Shown: positions 9,495 to 19,743, counted from the stretch's first letter. The stretch: 64,000 nucleotides of DNA from Mangrovibacterium sp041596335 (GCF_041596335.1 NZ_JBFHIT010000017.1:11228-75227); one strand, 5' to 3'. The notes: generated by a model from the sequence alone, not told the origin. Made by a program: numbers and translations.

Positions 9495-11117
9495 CTACTT
9501 CGCCATTTGGAGGTATTCAATGGCGAATCGCTCTCCAATTGTTCGTTGACTTCTAGAGTCGAAATGCAGGCTATCTCCTCGATTTATCAAGTCGGAAGTA
9601 TGGATTATTCCGGCATGAACATCCTTTGATGCATATTTTTTGATCTGCTCATTCAAACGCAGCCAATTGCTTTTATTCTTTGAATAACTTCCTAACTCAC
9701 CAACAATTACGGGGAGAGAATTATTTCCGGCGAAGGTTCTGAATTTTCCGATTAGCTCTGTGAGTCTTTCCTCGTATAAGGGAATGCAGTGTTGATTGGC
9801 ATCGCTTTCACCCTGATGCCACAAAATTCCTTTGATCGTTCCATGTTTTTTAGCCAGTTCCATTTTCTCTTTAAAATTCGAGAGCAATTGCACCTCACGG
9901 TGAATAGAATCGCCCAACCACTGGCTAATGGAACTTCCGCCTACAGCAGTTGGAACCAAAAGAACTGATACATTTTCGGGCACCTGACCAAGAAGTTTTT
10001 TCGCAAATGAGACACCGCAATCTAAGCCATTCATGCCGGGTTCATAAAAGTTCAGTGGCTCTTTTGCCACAATAATTTCATTGCTCTTATTGATGGTTAG
10101 AATGCGTTCCGAAGGAATAGTATCCTGAGGCTCAACAAATCCTCGCCCGGCCATATTCGACTGTCCGGCCATCATAAAAACCCAAACATCGTTCTTCGTC
10201 GGTACATCCTGTGGATAAAGCGTCAATTTGGGAAAGTTCATGATTCGTTGATGCTTTTCGAACTGTCTGTTGGCGACCATCCGACTCAACCATTTTTCGG
10301 CCAGCATCGGCCAGGTTTCCGCAGCAATATTTCCTTTTCGCAAACCGTAACCATGTCCGCCCTCGGCTAATACATGCAATTCAACCGGAATATTTTGATC
10401 GCGTAAAGCAGTCGTCATTACCAAAGAGCTGTTTCCGTACTTATCATCGGCTGTTCCAAAAATAAAAAAGGGTGGCGTAAAATCGCTCATGGTCAATTCC
10501 GGTGTAAGGCTTCTATTTTCACCTTGGTCGAGATAGGCCGGATAAATGAGCATGGCAAAATTCGGCCGGCACGAAAGCTCATCTACCTCATCGGTTTTTG
10601 CATACTTCTCCGAGTTAAACAGAGTTGAAGCACGAGCACACAAGCTGCCTCCTGCCGAAAATCCAATCAGCCCTATGCTTTCGGGATACAAATTATAGTC
10701 ATAAGCCTTGTCGCGAACCAAGCGAATTGCACGTTGTAGGTCTTGCAAAGCACCTTCCTGCTTTTTGGGCACCCGGTATTGAAGGACAAAAGCGGTGTAC
10801 CCCAAGGTATTCAGCCATTCGGCAACCTCGTATCCTCCCTTATCGATTGCCAAAATATTGTAACCGCCACCAGGACAGACAATAATTCCAACGCCCGAAT
10901 GATTCGATTCTTCAGGTTCATAAACCACCAGACAAGGATTGGTAACCTCCGCCAAACGAATGACATCGCCACTCGAATTATCAGATACGACTGCCGCCTG
11001 CTTTACTTTCAATTCGCCGGGCACCTCATTGGGCCACAAGTAAAGCGTATCTCTTGTTTGCGCATGAAGCGGAGGCGCGAACAGAATGATAGCGAATATT
11101 ATTAAGACCAATTTCAT
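9495..11117 (-). CDS. Secreted two-domain esterase: alpha/beta hydrolase fused to SGNH (SASA-type) esterase
   Basis: A 540-residue protein with a signal peptide (ends near LHAQ). Domain 1 (about 25-270) is an alpha/beta hydrolase with CPGGGY as oxyanion loop, nucleophile elbow GFSAGG near residue 153, an Asp in GTADDKYG and a His in EGGHGYG. Domain 2 (about 305-540) is an SGNH hydrolase of the sialate-O-acetylesterase type: GQSNMAGRG near 320, GGSSISQW near 396, WHQGESD near 432 and the DSLHF Asp/His near 515. Both domains keep their catalytic residues, so the protein probably removes two kinds of ester, for instance acetyl groups, from the glycan. A single-domain SGNH relative sits at 49173-50000. 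It starts 23 bases after the GH78 stop, as part of the same minus-strand run. Confidence 0.87.
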   Translation of the reverse strand: MKLVLIIFAIILFAPPLHAQTRDTLYLWPNEVPGELKVKQAAVVSDNSSGDVIRLAEVTNPCLVVYEPEESNHSGVGIIVCPGGGYNILAIDKGGYEVAEWLNTLGYTAFVLQYRVPKKQEGALQDLQRAIRLVRDKAYDYNLYPESIGLIGFSAGGSLCARASTLFNSEKYAKTDEVDELSCRPNFAMLIYPAYLDQGENRSLTPELTMSDFTPPFFIFGTADDKYGNSSLVMTTALRDQNIPVELHVLAEGGHGYGLRKGNIAAETWPMLAEKWLSRMVANRQFEKHQRIMNFPKLTLYPQDVPTKNDVWVFMMAGQSNMAGRGFVEPQDTIPSERILTINKSNEIIVAKEPLNFYEPGMNGLDCGVSFAKKLLGQVPENVSVLLVPTAVGGSSISQWLGDSIHREVQLLSNFKEKMELAKKHGTIKGILWHQGESDANQHCIPLYEERLTELIGKFRTFAGNNSLPVIVGELGSYSKNKSNWLRLNEQIKKYASKDVHAGIIHTSDLINRGDSLHFDSRSQRTIGERFAIEYLQMAK

Positions 11118-11140
11118 AAGCGGGTGCAGGGGTTCTGTAT

Positions 11141-13012
11141 TTATTCTATTTCAGTCTTTATTTGCAAAACGTTACGACCGGCGTTTAGTGCAATGCAACA
11201 AGCCTTTCGGTTTACTTTCCGACCATTCATAACGACCTTCGTTGTTCCGTTTGGAAGAATAAACTCCCCTTTCATACCGTCAGACAGCGTTATTTCGAAG
11301 ACTTGGTCGTTCTTGCCAGCTCGCTTGTAGCTCGCTGTTATAATTCCTTTTATTGTTGGCACTTTAATTTCCGAAGAATTCAAATGGCCAAGTTGCGGTT
11401 TAATCTGAACGCTCTCGAACCCCGGTTTTTGAGGAGTAATTCCCCACAGATAACGAGTGATGATGTTTAAAGGAGCAGTTCCCCAGGCATGGTTCCAATC
11501 CAAGTTGGGCTTATATTTCGTATCCCAGGCTTCGAGCGCCATGGTCGATCCTATTTCAATCATATTCCACCAGGTGCGGTCGCCAGTTGTATCTGTAATT
11601 AGCTTAAGCGCATACTCCGGTTCGTTCGCATGAAATAAGCCTTCGAGCAAATATTGCGCTCCGTAAACACTACATGCCATTCCCCTGCTTTTAATAAAAT
11701 CAGTCACTGATTGCTGATTTTCCTCGGGAACCAAATTGAATGCAAGAGGAATCATATTGCCGTGCAACGAAGCATGGTTTGATCCTTCACCATCGACATA
11801 AACCCCTCGCGTTTGATCGAAAAGCTTTTGATTAATGACCGTTTTAACTTTTTCCGACTTCTGCTGAAAAAAAGCAACATCGTCTGTTTTCCCCAGGAAA
11901 CCAGCTATTTCCGACATTAAAACCAGATTGTAATAGTAAAATGCGTTGACAACCGTATTCACGTCGACCATTTCATAGCCATCACGTTCACCTTCTTCTG
12001 TCGCTAGTTTCCAGCCGGTATCCTTTTGGGCGGGTGGCCAGTCAACAATGTCTTTCACCTTGGTGTCCGGATTTTTAAATCCTAGTTGAGCTTTGAATGC
12101 CGCATCTAGTTTTGGCGACCTGGAACTAATCAGTCCGTCTTCGCGTTCCAAATCCATCAACGTTCTGGTTTTCAAAACATCGTAATACTTCCCGAGCATA
12201 TCCGGCTGGCCGGTGTACATGTAATCCTGATAAAACAGTAAAACTGTATGTAACAGCCATTCCGTCGGCCAGGTTGGATGGTCAATAAAATACTCGTTTG
12301 TTCGGCGGGCGATGCAATAAACGCTGTCAACACTATAATGACTTAACTGATTGATATAAGCGTCGGCTTCGTATGGAATACGCTCGCGGTCGCCATCGAC
12401 ATAATAGCCGGTGAAACTCGTTGCTTTTATGGTGTGTTTACACAGGTCCCATACCGCATTTAAAATCGTATCCGACGAGGTAAATGTTCCCGCATCATCG
12501 TTAAATTTATAATAAAGCGCCTTTTGTAGGATTTCAACTTCATCAATCGGAATTTGAAGGTTCTCCAACTCACAATATCTGAACGGCATAATTACGCCGA
12601 ATGAATCAGGAAGAGCAATTGCAGGAGGATTGGAGTTTCGTTTGTCTGCCTGCAAAGCGACTTCCACACGCTGATTTACAGGCAGTTCCTCCAGGATTGC
12701 TTTTTGATATCGGATTGTCCCTCCCGGGTTGCGGTCAATCATCTGGTTGTCTGACAGTTTCTCTCCTAAGTGGACAATCAGGCTATCGCTTTGATACTGC
12801 TTGGATTGTAAGGAAAGAGTACCAAAATAGGCTTTCCCAAAATCGATCAAGTAATGACCGTCGCCAAGTTTGACAACTCGTTTTGCTCTATTCAGCTCCG
12901 ACTCAAAATCGCCGGCTTTTGGTAAATTCACCTCTTGAGCATGAGCAAAAGAGCATAACAGCATGAATAGAATTGGTAGCAGATAAAACTGATTCCTGGA
13001 TTTGATCCTCAT
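11141..13012 (-). CDS. GH78-type alpha-L-rhamnosidase
   Basis: A 623-residue secreted protein (leader ends FAHAQ). The (alpha/alpha)6 barrel shows the GH78 landmarks: 'DGDRERIPYEAD' near residue 211, where family members carry an acidic catalytic residue in a D-x-x-x-ER context, and 'WNHAWGTAPLNIITRYLWG' near 505. A beta-sandwich end (about 530-623) follows. It is shorter than many GH78 proteins because the extra N-terminal binding domains are reduced to one jelly-roll. It should hydrolyse terminal alpha-L-rhamnose. It lies 28 bases after the GH3 stop and 23 before the esterase, so co-transcription is likely. A few GH78-like proteins have other specificities, so the substrate stays tentative. 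Confidence 0.86.
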   Translation of the reverse strand: MRIKSRNQFYLLPILFMLLCSFAHAQEVNLPKAGDFESELNRAKRVVKLGDGHYLIDFGKAYFGTLSLQSKQYQSDSLIVHLGEKLSDNQMIDRNPGGTIRYQKAILEELPVNQRVEVALQADKRNSNPPAIALPDSFGVIMPFRYCELENLQIPIDEVEILQKALYYKFNDDAGTFTSSDTILNAVWDLCKHTIKATSFTGYYVDGDRERIPYEADAYINQLSHYSVDSVYCIARRTNEYFIDHPTWPTEWLLHTVLLFYQDYMYTGQPDMLGKYYDVLKTRTLMDLEREDGLISSRSPKLDAAFKAQLGFKNPDTKVKDIVDWPPAQKDTGWKLATEEGERDGYEMVDVNTVVNAFYYYNLVLMSEIAGFLGKTDDVAFFQQKSEKVKTVINQKLFDQTRGVYVDGEGSNHASLHGNMIPLAFNLVPEENQQSVTDFIKSRGMACSVYGAQYLLEGLFHANEPEYALKLITDTTGDRTWWNMIEIGSTMALEAWDTKYKPNLDWNHAWGTAPLNIITRYLWGITPQKPGFESVQIKPQLGHLNSSEIKVPTIKGIITASYKRAGKNDQVFEITLSDGMKGEFILPNGTTKVVMNGRKVNRKACCIALNAGRNVLQIKTEIE

Positions 13013-13041
13013 GTTTCGCTTTTTTTTCGTTTAAACGCAGA

Positions 13042-15603
13042 TTATTTGACCTTGCAGATTTTCGTCAGGCGAATATCACTGGACGATGCACCTACCATGA
13101 ATTCGAAGGCGCCCTTTTCAAACCGCCAATCGCCGGATGATTCATCCCAAAACAACAATTCTTCGATAGGAACCTCAAAAGTAATATTTTTTGATTCTCC
13201 GGTCGCCAAAGAAGTTCTTTCAAAGGCTACCAACTGTTTTAATGGTCGTACAACTGATGATTTTACATCGCGAACATAGAGTTGAACGACTTCGTCACCA
13301 TCGTAATTTCCGGTATTTTTCACGGTCATGGAAACTGAAACACTTTCGCCCAACTGAGCAACTGACATCTTGCTGTATTCAAATGAAGTGTAACTTAAGC
13401 CGTACCCGAAAGGATAAAGTGGTTCTCCCCTGAAGTATTGATAGGTTCTGCCTTTTGCAATCTCATAATCATTCATTGGCGGAAGGTCGGCCGCCGATTT
13501 GTAGAACGTAAACGGCAAACGACCAGCCGGATTGTAGTCGCCAAACAACACATCAGCAATGGCGGTTCCGCCGCTTTCGCCCGGATACCAGGCATCAACA
13601 ATGGCCGGAATTGTTTCATCCATCCAGTTTATAGCCAAAGAACTTCCCGCGACCAGCACCACAATCACATTTTTATTCTCCTTGTAAATATCTTTTAAAT
13701 AGTTGATTTGATCTTCGGGCAAACCTAATTCCACCCTGTCTTTCCCTTCTTTCTCAATAGTTTTATTGATTCCCATGACGGCGATCACATAATCGCTTGT
13801 TCGGGCAGCAATTCTGTCTTCTTCGTACAAATCGCCACCTTTACTATCAGGAACTTTCCAAAGTAATTGACAAATCGCATCGCCTCCATTATCGAAGTAT
13901 TCTAATTTGATGGCGTATTTTTTACCAGCCTCCATTTTAAGATCAACCTGATCGGTAGTCGTTCCGCGATTGTGCCATTCGTCAACCACCAATTCATTGT
14001 TCAACCACAAACGGATTCCGTCGTCCGAATTCACACCTATTTTATAGTCACCCGTAATATTGGGGGCAATGTAACCGGTCCATCGCATGGATTTATGACG
14101 GTAATTTGTATACGGGTCCGGCGCCTGATTAACCGGGTCGAAATTCACCCCGTTATCGGTTCGGGTTTGTGGTGTCCCTTCCAAAAATTTATCATCGTAG
14201 TACTCAGCGTACAAGCCCTTTTCGTCGTTTTGATCGTTGCATAGATACTCGCCCTCCAATAAATTAAGGTTTTTTGCGGCGGTTTTCCACTTCACATATT
14301 GAACGTCGATTTTATCGCCTACTTTATGTTGAATGCCCTCCAATGGAGACACAGGCGCAATGACGGGTAAACCACTGTAGTCGCCAAAAACCACTTGATT
14401 GGCATTGAAACCAACTACCGCGATCTTTTTTATTTTTGCGGCATCCAAGGGCAAAATGTTATTCTGATTTTTAAGCAACACAATTGATTGTCGTGACGCG
14501 TCAAGTGCCAATTCCTGATGCTTTTGTGAACCAATTACATCGGGCGAAATTTTGGTGTATGGATTGTCGTCCACCGGGTCGAAAATACCCAGTTTAAAAC
14601 GGGCTTCCAACACCCGGCGGGCTGCTTTGTTAATTGCTTCTTCACCGACCAAACCATCCTGATAGGCCGGATACAAATGGTTTGTGTAGATATTGTGCCC
14701 ACATTCCAAATCCAATCCGGCTTCAATAGCAACTTTTGCCGCCTGTTTTTCGGTATCGACAAAATGATGCGATTTCTTCAGATAAGTTGGAGCGCCGCAA
14801 TCGCTTACCACATAACCTGTAAATCCCCATTCACCTCTTAAAACATCATTCAACAACCAATTATTGGCTGTGCAGGGTATGCCATTGATGGCATTGTAAG
14901 CACTCATAATCGCCTGCGCATTACCTTCCTGAATGCAGGCTTTAAAAGCCGGAAAATAGTATTCGCGCAGGGCTTTTTCCGAAATTTCGGCATTGCAAGC
15001 AAATCGGTTTTCCTCTTCGTTGTTGGCGACAAAATGTTTGGGGGTAGCAACTACTTTCAAAAATCTTTCGTTGTTTCCCTGAAGTCCTTTTACAAAGGCA
15101 ACACCAATTTTACGGGTTAAAAAAGGATCTTCGCCATAGGTTTCGGGAGTTCGGCCCCAGCGCGGGTCTCTGGCCATATTAATTGTTGGCGACCACATTG
15201 TCAGCATATCACTATACCCTGAAGTTTGATCCTTTCCCTGGTTTAAGAAATTCCACTTGGCCCGGGCTTCGTCAGAAATAGCGGTGGCCACATCATAAAT
15301 AAGATCCGGATTCCAACTTGCAGCAAGAGCTATCGCCTGTGGAAAAACAGTAAAGCGCCCTCCCTTTACCACACCATGCAACCCTTCGTTACCGTGATAA
15401 TACTTATCAACGCCCAAACGCGCGATCTCGCCGGCTGAAGCTTGCAGCAGCGACACTTTTTCTTCCACCGTTAATCGGTTCAATAAGTCATCAACACGTT
15501 CTTGCAGCGGTAAACTTGAATCGTTAAACGGAAAGGTAGTCTGCGCTCCCAGTAAAGAAGGAAAAATACACAAACAGAGTATGACTAATCGTTTTATCTT
15601 CAT
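13042..15603 (-). CDS. GH3 beta-glycosidase with PA14 insert
   Basis: An 853-residue secreted GH3 enzyme. The N-terminal barrel carries 'NEGLHGV', 'KHFVANNEEENR' and the nucleophile region GYVVSDCGAP near residue 265. The alpha/beta sandwich domain is interrupted by a PA14 domain (about 450-590; 'GLYAEYYDDKFL', 'DDGIRLWLNNELVVD'). A C-terminal Fn3-like domain (about 770-850) ends the protein. The layout is that of beta-glucosidase/beta-xylosidase-type GH3 proteins in which PA14 shapes the active site. It sits 66 bases after the GH29 gene and 29 before GH78 on the same strand. Specificity within GH3 (Glc, Xyl, Gal, GlcNAc) cannot be read from the sequence. Confidence 0.93.
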   Translation of the reverse strand: MKIKRLVILCLCIFPSLLGAQTTFPFNDSSLPLQERVDDLLNRLTVEEKVSLLQASAGEIARLGVDKYYHGNEGLHGVVKGGRFTVFPQAIALAASWNPDLIYDVATAISDEARAKWNFLNQGKDQTSGYSDMLTMWSPTINMARDPRWGRTPETYGEDPFLTRKIGVAFVKGLQGNNERFLKVVATPKHFVANNEEENRFACNAEISEKALREYYFPAFKACIQEGNAQAIMSAYNAINGIPCTANNWLLNDVLRGEWGFTGYVVSDCGAPTYLKKSHHFVDTEKQAAKVAIEAGLDLECGHNIYTNHLYPAYQDGLVGEEAINKAARRVLEARFKLGIFDPVDDNPYTKISPDVIGSQKHQELALDASRQSIVLLKNQNNILPLDAAKIKKIAVVGFNANQVVFGDYSGLPVIAPVSPLEGIQHKVGDKIDVQYVKWKTAAKNLNLLEGEYLCNDQNDEKGLYAEYYDDKFLEGTPQTRTDNGVNFDPVNQAPDPYTNYRHKSMRWTGYIAPNITGDYKIGVNSDDGIRLWLNNELVVDEWHNRGTTTDQVDLKMEAGKKYAIKLEYFDNGGDAICQLLWKVPDSKGGDLYEEDRIAARTSDYVIAVMGINKTIEKEGKDRVELGLPEDQINYLKDIYKENKNVIVVLVAGSSLAINWMDETIPAIVDAWYPGESGGTAIADVLFGDYNPAGRLPFTFYKSAADLPPMNDYEIAKGRTYQYFRGEPLYPFGYGLSYTSFEYSKMSVAQLGESVSVSMTVKNTGNYDGDEVVQLYVRDVKSSVVRPLKQLVAFERTSLATGESKNITFEVPIEELLFWDESSGDWRFEKGAFEFMVGASSSDIRLTKICKVK

Positions 15604-15669
15604 TTTTTATTTCTTTTTCACTATGTCTTTAATCACTTATTTTCATCCTCATAAAATCACAACAAGAAG

Positions 15670-16980
15670 TTACTTCCCATCAATGAATTCAACATTCGTT
15701 AGCTTCACTACCACCGGATTAGGCCATATTTTATCGTTATACAACCGTTGCGCTCTGGAGATTGATATTTCCAAAACTTCGTCGTGTTGAATGAATTTTG
15801 ATTCCGGAATATTTTCAGGCCAATATTCAACCACCAAATCACTTTGTCCGAGCACCGAGATTTCAGTTTGCAGGGTCGATTTCACATTTTTCAATATAAA
15901 ATTCCGACGAAATCCTTTGAACCATTCTTTTTGGCCGGTTAAAAATACATATACCGCATTCTCGTTCTCGTTTTGGGTGAACCACATATACCCATCTTTT
16001 ATGATTCCAGGTACAGGCCTAACGTTTTTAACGCCTTCATCATTGACAAACATCCAAAGTGCCACTTCGCGCAACCGTTCTTCCTGCTCAATCGGGATTT
16101 CGCCATTGGGTTTTGGCCCAATATTGAGCAAAAAGTTTCCGCCTTTGGCTCTAATTTCAATCAGTTTCTCAATCAGCTCAGTGCCGCTTTTGTAGCTTTC
16201 GTTTGTGGGTTTGTATTGCCACTGGGTTCCCATCGTCATGCAGGTTTCCCATGGGCCAGGCATCGCACCGCCGGGTATGGTTTGCTCGGGTGTATTCATT
16301 TCGCCCCGTGTAACTACAATATTCGGATCGATCGAATGTACAAACTGAACCAAAGGGCCAGTTTTGTAGGCATCGAAAAAGATCAGATCGACGGGGCCAT
16401 AGTTCGATATCAGCTCTTTGACTTGCTTTTTATCGTATTCCAACAATTCTGCGTTTTCGGTAATCTGGCTCATCGCCCTTTTTCGCGAAATGAGCGTCCC
16501 TTGCCCGTGCAGAAAATGAAAATCTTCGGGTGAGAAATACACCCCCACTTTTAACCCAAATTTGCGTAGCGATTGAAAAAGCATTCCGGTGATATCCTTT
16601 CCGTAGGGCGTATTCATAATATTAAATTCGGTGGTTTCCGTGTCCCACATACAAAAGCCATTGTGATGCTTTGTAGTGAACACGACATACTCAGCACCCG
16701 CCAATTTGAATAATCGGGCCCATTCGTCGGCATCAAATTTATCGGGATAAAAGGTTTTCGGAAGTTCATTGAAATATTTGTCGACATAAGTATCGGAAGC
16801 GCCGACCAACGAGTGACTGATCACACTTCCCAATTGAGAATCGAGGCTCCAGTGCACAAAAACACCAAAGCCCATATCCATAAACTCTTCATTCAGAGCC
16901 GCTTTATTTTTTAGCTGCGCCGATCCGCACAAACAAGCAAACAGGAGTATCAGCAGTGTAAACGTTGATTTAAGGTTCAT
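15670..16980 (-). CDS. GH29 alpha-L-fucosidase (minus-arm copy)
   Basis: A 436-residue secreted protein (leader ends CGSAQ). The GH29 barrel shows 'GFGVFVHWSLDSQLG', 'AEYVVFTTKHHNGFCMWDT', 'VGVYFSPEDFHF' and the nucleophile aspartate in 'DLIFFDAYKTG' near residue 202; 'RAKGGNFLLNIGPKPNGEIP' is the usual end of the barrel. It should release alpha-linked L-fucose. It is clearly paralogous to the GH29 gene of the plus arm (51451-52779), sharing long stretches such as 'MGTQWQYKPTN' and 'RAKGGN.LLNIG'. The C-terminal beta domain is short. It lies between two GH3 genes, with 128 bases upstream holding a hairpin. Confidence 0.92.
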   Translation of the reverse strand: MNLKSTFTLLILLFACLCGSAQLKNKAALNEEFMDMGFGVFVHWSLDSQLGSVISHSLVGASDTYVDKYFNELPKTFYPDKFDADEWARLFKLAGAEYVVFTTKHHNGFCMWDTETTEFNIMNTPYGKDITGMLFQSLRKFGLKVGVYFSPEDFHFLHGQGTLISRKRAMSQITENAELLEYDKKQVKELISNYGPVDLIFFDAYKTGPLVQFVHSIDPNIVVTRGEMNTPEQTIPGGAMPGPWETCMTMGTQWQYKPTNESYKSGTELIEKLIEIRAKGGNFLLNIGPKPNGEIPIEQEERLREVALWMFVNDEGVKNVRPVPGIIKDGYMWFTQNENENAVYVFLTGQKEWFKGFRRNFILKNVKSTLQTEISVLGQSDLVVEYWPENIPESKFIQHDEVLEISISRAQRLYNDKIWPNPVVVKLTNVEFIDGK

Positions 16981-17054
16981 AATTTTAGTTTATTAGTTTT
17001 CGGTGAATTGGTTTTCGTATTTAGGCGATAATTAGTTTGTCCAACACCGGGACT

Positions 17055-17085
17055 GAATTGCCCCTTGTACTTTTTAGGGCGATTC
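17055..17085 (-). promoter_or_regulatory. Intercistronic hairpin between GH3 and GH29
   Basis: The arms GAATTGCCC (17055-17063) and GGGCGATTC (17077-17085) pair over nine positions with one G-T wobble around a 13-nt loop. No T-run follows on the minus strand. It sits in the 128-base gap between the GH3 stop and the GH29 start, so it may act as an mRNA end or processing element rather than a terminator. Confidence 0.45.
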
Positions 17086-17108
17086 TAAATATCCGGGGAA
17101 TTGCAGTC

Positions 17109-19526
17109 TTAATAACGACGAATGACGAAGCCGCCGGTCAGCTTAATATTTTCCGAAGAGCTTCCAATCAGCACTTTAAACGAACCAGGCTCAACAGTCC
17201 AGTTCATATCCTTGTCGAGCAAAGCCAAATCATCGGGATGTAAAACAAAATGAACGGTCTTGGTTTCTCCCGGCAACAAATGAACGCGTTCGAAACCTCG
17301 AAGTTGCGATTCGTAGGTCGTGACACTACTGACTTCGTCTTTGAGGTAGAGCTGCACAATTTCGTCACCTTCGCGCTGTCCGGTGTTTTTAACCTTAAAT
17401 GAAACCTGGATATCGGCCTGAGAATACGCCTGATCGGGAGTAACAACCAAGTCGCTGTACTCGAACGAAGTGTAGCTTAAACCATAGCCGAACGGATAAA
17501 GAGAGCCAAGCACCCTTGTTTTACCATATCCATTGCCCGGAATTTCAACCTGCCCGGCATGCGACGCTACCTTAAACGGAAAGTTTAAAGGAATTTGGCC
17601 AACCGATTTTGGAAACGTAACCGGCAGCTTTCCGCCGGGATTGTAATCGCCAAAGAGCGTTTCGGCTACAATATCGCCGGACGAAGCACCCGGAAACCAG
17701 GCCTCCAGAATGGCCGGAATGTATTTATCCTCCCAGTTTATCGTCAATGCGCGGCCATTAACTAACACCAAAACAACAGGTTTGCCGGTTGCATGGAGCG
17801 CTTTTAACAGTTGCAGCTGCCGTCCGGGCAAGCCCAAATTAGTTCGGGTTTTACTTTCACCAACCATACTTTCATTTTCCCCCAGCACAGCAATCACAAT
17901 ATCCGATTGGCGGGCCTGTTCTACGGCTGCATCAATTCCGGCTTGCTCGTCGGTTGTTAACGCTACGTCCATCAACTCACTTTCAGGCCAGCTTTCATCA
18001 ATCACCTCACAACCTTTTGCATAGCTTACGTTTAATTGGCCGGCGCCATAATTTTTAATCCCTTTGTATACCGAAACCGCCTCGTTAAACGACGGGCCAT
18101 AGCGACTAAACGTATAATTTACTTCGTCGGCCATTGGCCCGGCAACCAACACATTTTTAAACTTCTTAATATCTAATGGCAAAACATTATTTTCATTTTT
18201 TAGCAACACCATCGACTCTCTGATAATTTGTCTGGAGAACTGTTCATCCGCATCGGTATGAACAATTTTATTGGCCAATTCACAATCTTCAACATAAGGC
18301 TGATCGAACAAGCCCAGTCTGAATTTAACCGCCAAAACTTCGCCCACGCGAGCATCAATGGTCTGCATAGACAGTCGACCTTCACGGATCAATTCGCGGA
18401 GTGGCTCGATATACGACTCAGGTGTTCTGAAACGGGTACGCACATTTAAGCCGGCTTCCACAACCTGTCGAACCGCATCTTTATAATCCGGAGCCACTTG
18501 GTGTTTTTCATTCAGATATTCCACGGCATCACTATCAGAAACCACATAGCCCCGAAAGCCATATTGTTGCCGTAACAACTGAGTTAAGAAATAATAGCTT
18601 CCGGTAATTGGCACTCCATCGTAATCGTTGTAACTACTCATCACACCCATTGGGTTTGCCTCTGCAATTACCTTTTTAAACGGATAAAGATGCAGTTGGT
18701 GCATTTCGCGCGGTGCCACATGCGGATCAGTTCGGGCTTCGCCATCGCGGGCGCCCTTTGGAATACTGTACACCGCAAAGTGTTTGATGGTAGAAGCAAC
18801 ACCCTGCGACTGAATACCTTTCGCCATTTGGGTTCCCAAAGCGCCGATCAGAAAAGGATCTTCGCTATAGCACTCCACCACCCGCCCCCAACGCGGATCG
18901 CGTGCCAGGTCGAGTATAGGCGCATAAATATTGGTGTAACCCAATGCCTTTGCTTCGCGACCAACAATTTGACCGGCCTGATAGACCAGTTCTTTGTTCC
19001 AGGTTGATCCGATTCCGATTGGTGCCGGAAGCGGAGTCGCTTTCTTGTGACACAGCCCATGAACCCCTTCGTTGGAAAAATCAACGGGAATTCCCATTCG
19101 TGTTTCTTCGATAAACCATTTCTGAATTACATTAATAGCCTCGGCGTGGTTACTATACGGATAAGCATGTTCGGTATAGGTATAAGGCCGATTGGCAATG
19201 GTATTCAGATGCTCGTCAATATTGGCGATTCCATCTTTCCATACCCGGTCTTTCCAGGCTTCTGTTGGTAATTCATCTTCCAACACGCGCGAAAATCCGT
19301 AAAGCGTAGCCATCTGACAGGTTTTTTCTTCCATCGTCATTTGCGACAAAAGATCTGCCACGCGCGCTTCAACGGTATTTGCCGGGTCTTCAAAAATATC
19401 TTTTACCCCATTTTTGTTGAAATCGATCCAACCTTGTCTATAAATAGTTTGTTTGTCTTTCCCAATTACAGGGGAGGTTAAAAAGATTAGACACCAAACA
19501 GAAAAAATCAACTTATAGATTCTCAT
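17109..19526 (-). CDS. GH3 beta-glycosidase
   Basis: An 805-residue secreted GH3 enzyme starting at ATG 19526; a TTG eight codons upstream is less likely. After the signal peptide comes 'DFNKNGVKDIFEDP', a calcium-loop-like motif, then 'NEGVHGLCHKKATPLPAPIG', 'KHFAVYSIPKGARDGEART' and the nucleophile site GYVVSDSDAVEYL near residue 331. The sandwich domain and a C-terminal Fn3-like domain (about 735-800) are complete and there is no PA14 insert. The N-terminal motif and overall type differ from the GH3 at 13042, so it is not a recent copy of that gene. A related but decayed gene lies just upstream (19744-20444). The upstream region has the best direct-repeat operator of the window. Confidence 0.93.
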   Translation of the reverse strand: MRIYKLIFSVWCLIFLTSPVIGKDKQTIYRQGWIDFNKNGVKDIFEDPANTVEARVADLLSQMTMEEKTCQMATLYGFSRVLEDELPTEAWKDRVWKDGIANIDEHLNTIANRPYTYTEHAYPYSNHAEAINVIQKWFIEETRMGIPVDFSNEGVHGLCHKKATPLPAPIGIGSTWNKELVYQAGQIVGREAKALGYTNIYAPILDLARDPRWGRVVECYSEDPFLIGALGTQMAKGIQSQGVASTIKHFAVYSIPKGARDGEARTDPHVAPREMHQLHLYPFKKVIAEANPMGVMSSYNDYDGVPITGSYYFLTQLLRQQYGFRGYVVSDSDAVEYLNEKHQVAPDYKDAVRQVVEAGLNVRTRFRTPESYIEPLRELIREGRLSMQTIDARVGEVLAVKFRLGLFDQPYVEDCELANKIVHTDADEQFSRQIIRESMVLLKNENNVLPLDIKKFKNVLVAGPMADEVNYTFSRYGPSFNEAVSVYKGIKNYGAGQLNVSYAKGCEVIDESWPESELMDVALTTDEQAGIDAAVEQARQSDIVIAVLGENESMVGESKTRTNLGLPGRQLQLLKALHATGKPVVLVLVNGRALTINWEDKYIPAILEAWFPGASSGDIVAETLFGDYNPGGKLPVTFPKSVGQIPLNFPFKVASHAGQVEIPGNGYGKTRVLGSLYPFGYGLSYTSFEYSDLVVTPDQAYSQADIQVSFKVKNTGQREGDEIVQLYLKDEVSSVTTYESQLRGFERVHLLPGETKTVHFVLHPDDLALLDKDMNWTVEPGSFKVLIGSSSENIKLTGGFVIRRY

Positions 19527-19618
19527 TACATTCAATTTTATAGGTTTCAATTCTGCACAAATTGCGAAGCACAGAAGCTTTAGGTTTAGCTCTCACTACC
19601 TGATTTTCATTCAAAGGT

Positions 19619-19685
19619 TGAAATTACAATATCGCCGGGCTCTGCGGATGGAAGAATAGTTCAAAAACATGGAAGAATAGTTCAA
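19619..19685 (-). promoter_or_regulatory. Putative promoter and tandem 17-bp operator of the GH3 gene
   Basis: Two identical 17-mers, ATGGAAGAATAGTTCAA, lie at 19648-19664 and 19669-19685, exactly 21 bp (two helical turns) apart. The box TGAAATTACAAT (19619-19630), identical to the one before the PI-PLC gene, begins 29 nt before the first copy. The box lies 93 nt from the GH3 start. The repeats occupy the place where a -33 element would be, as expected for an activator-dependent promoter. The regulator may be the minus-strand hybrid two-component protein, by inference. Confidence 0.6.
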
Positions 19686-19743
19686 TTCATTTCAGAATTG
19701 AAACAGCCCATTTTTTCGGGCTTGTTTATTCGAATTCAGCAAC

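Noticed and set aside
19706..19722. AGCCC/GGGCT hairpin after the GH3 remnant
   Set aside because: A 5-bp stem with only three T residues behind it on the minus strand; not enough for a terminator call.
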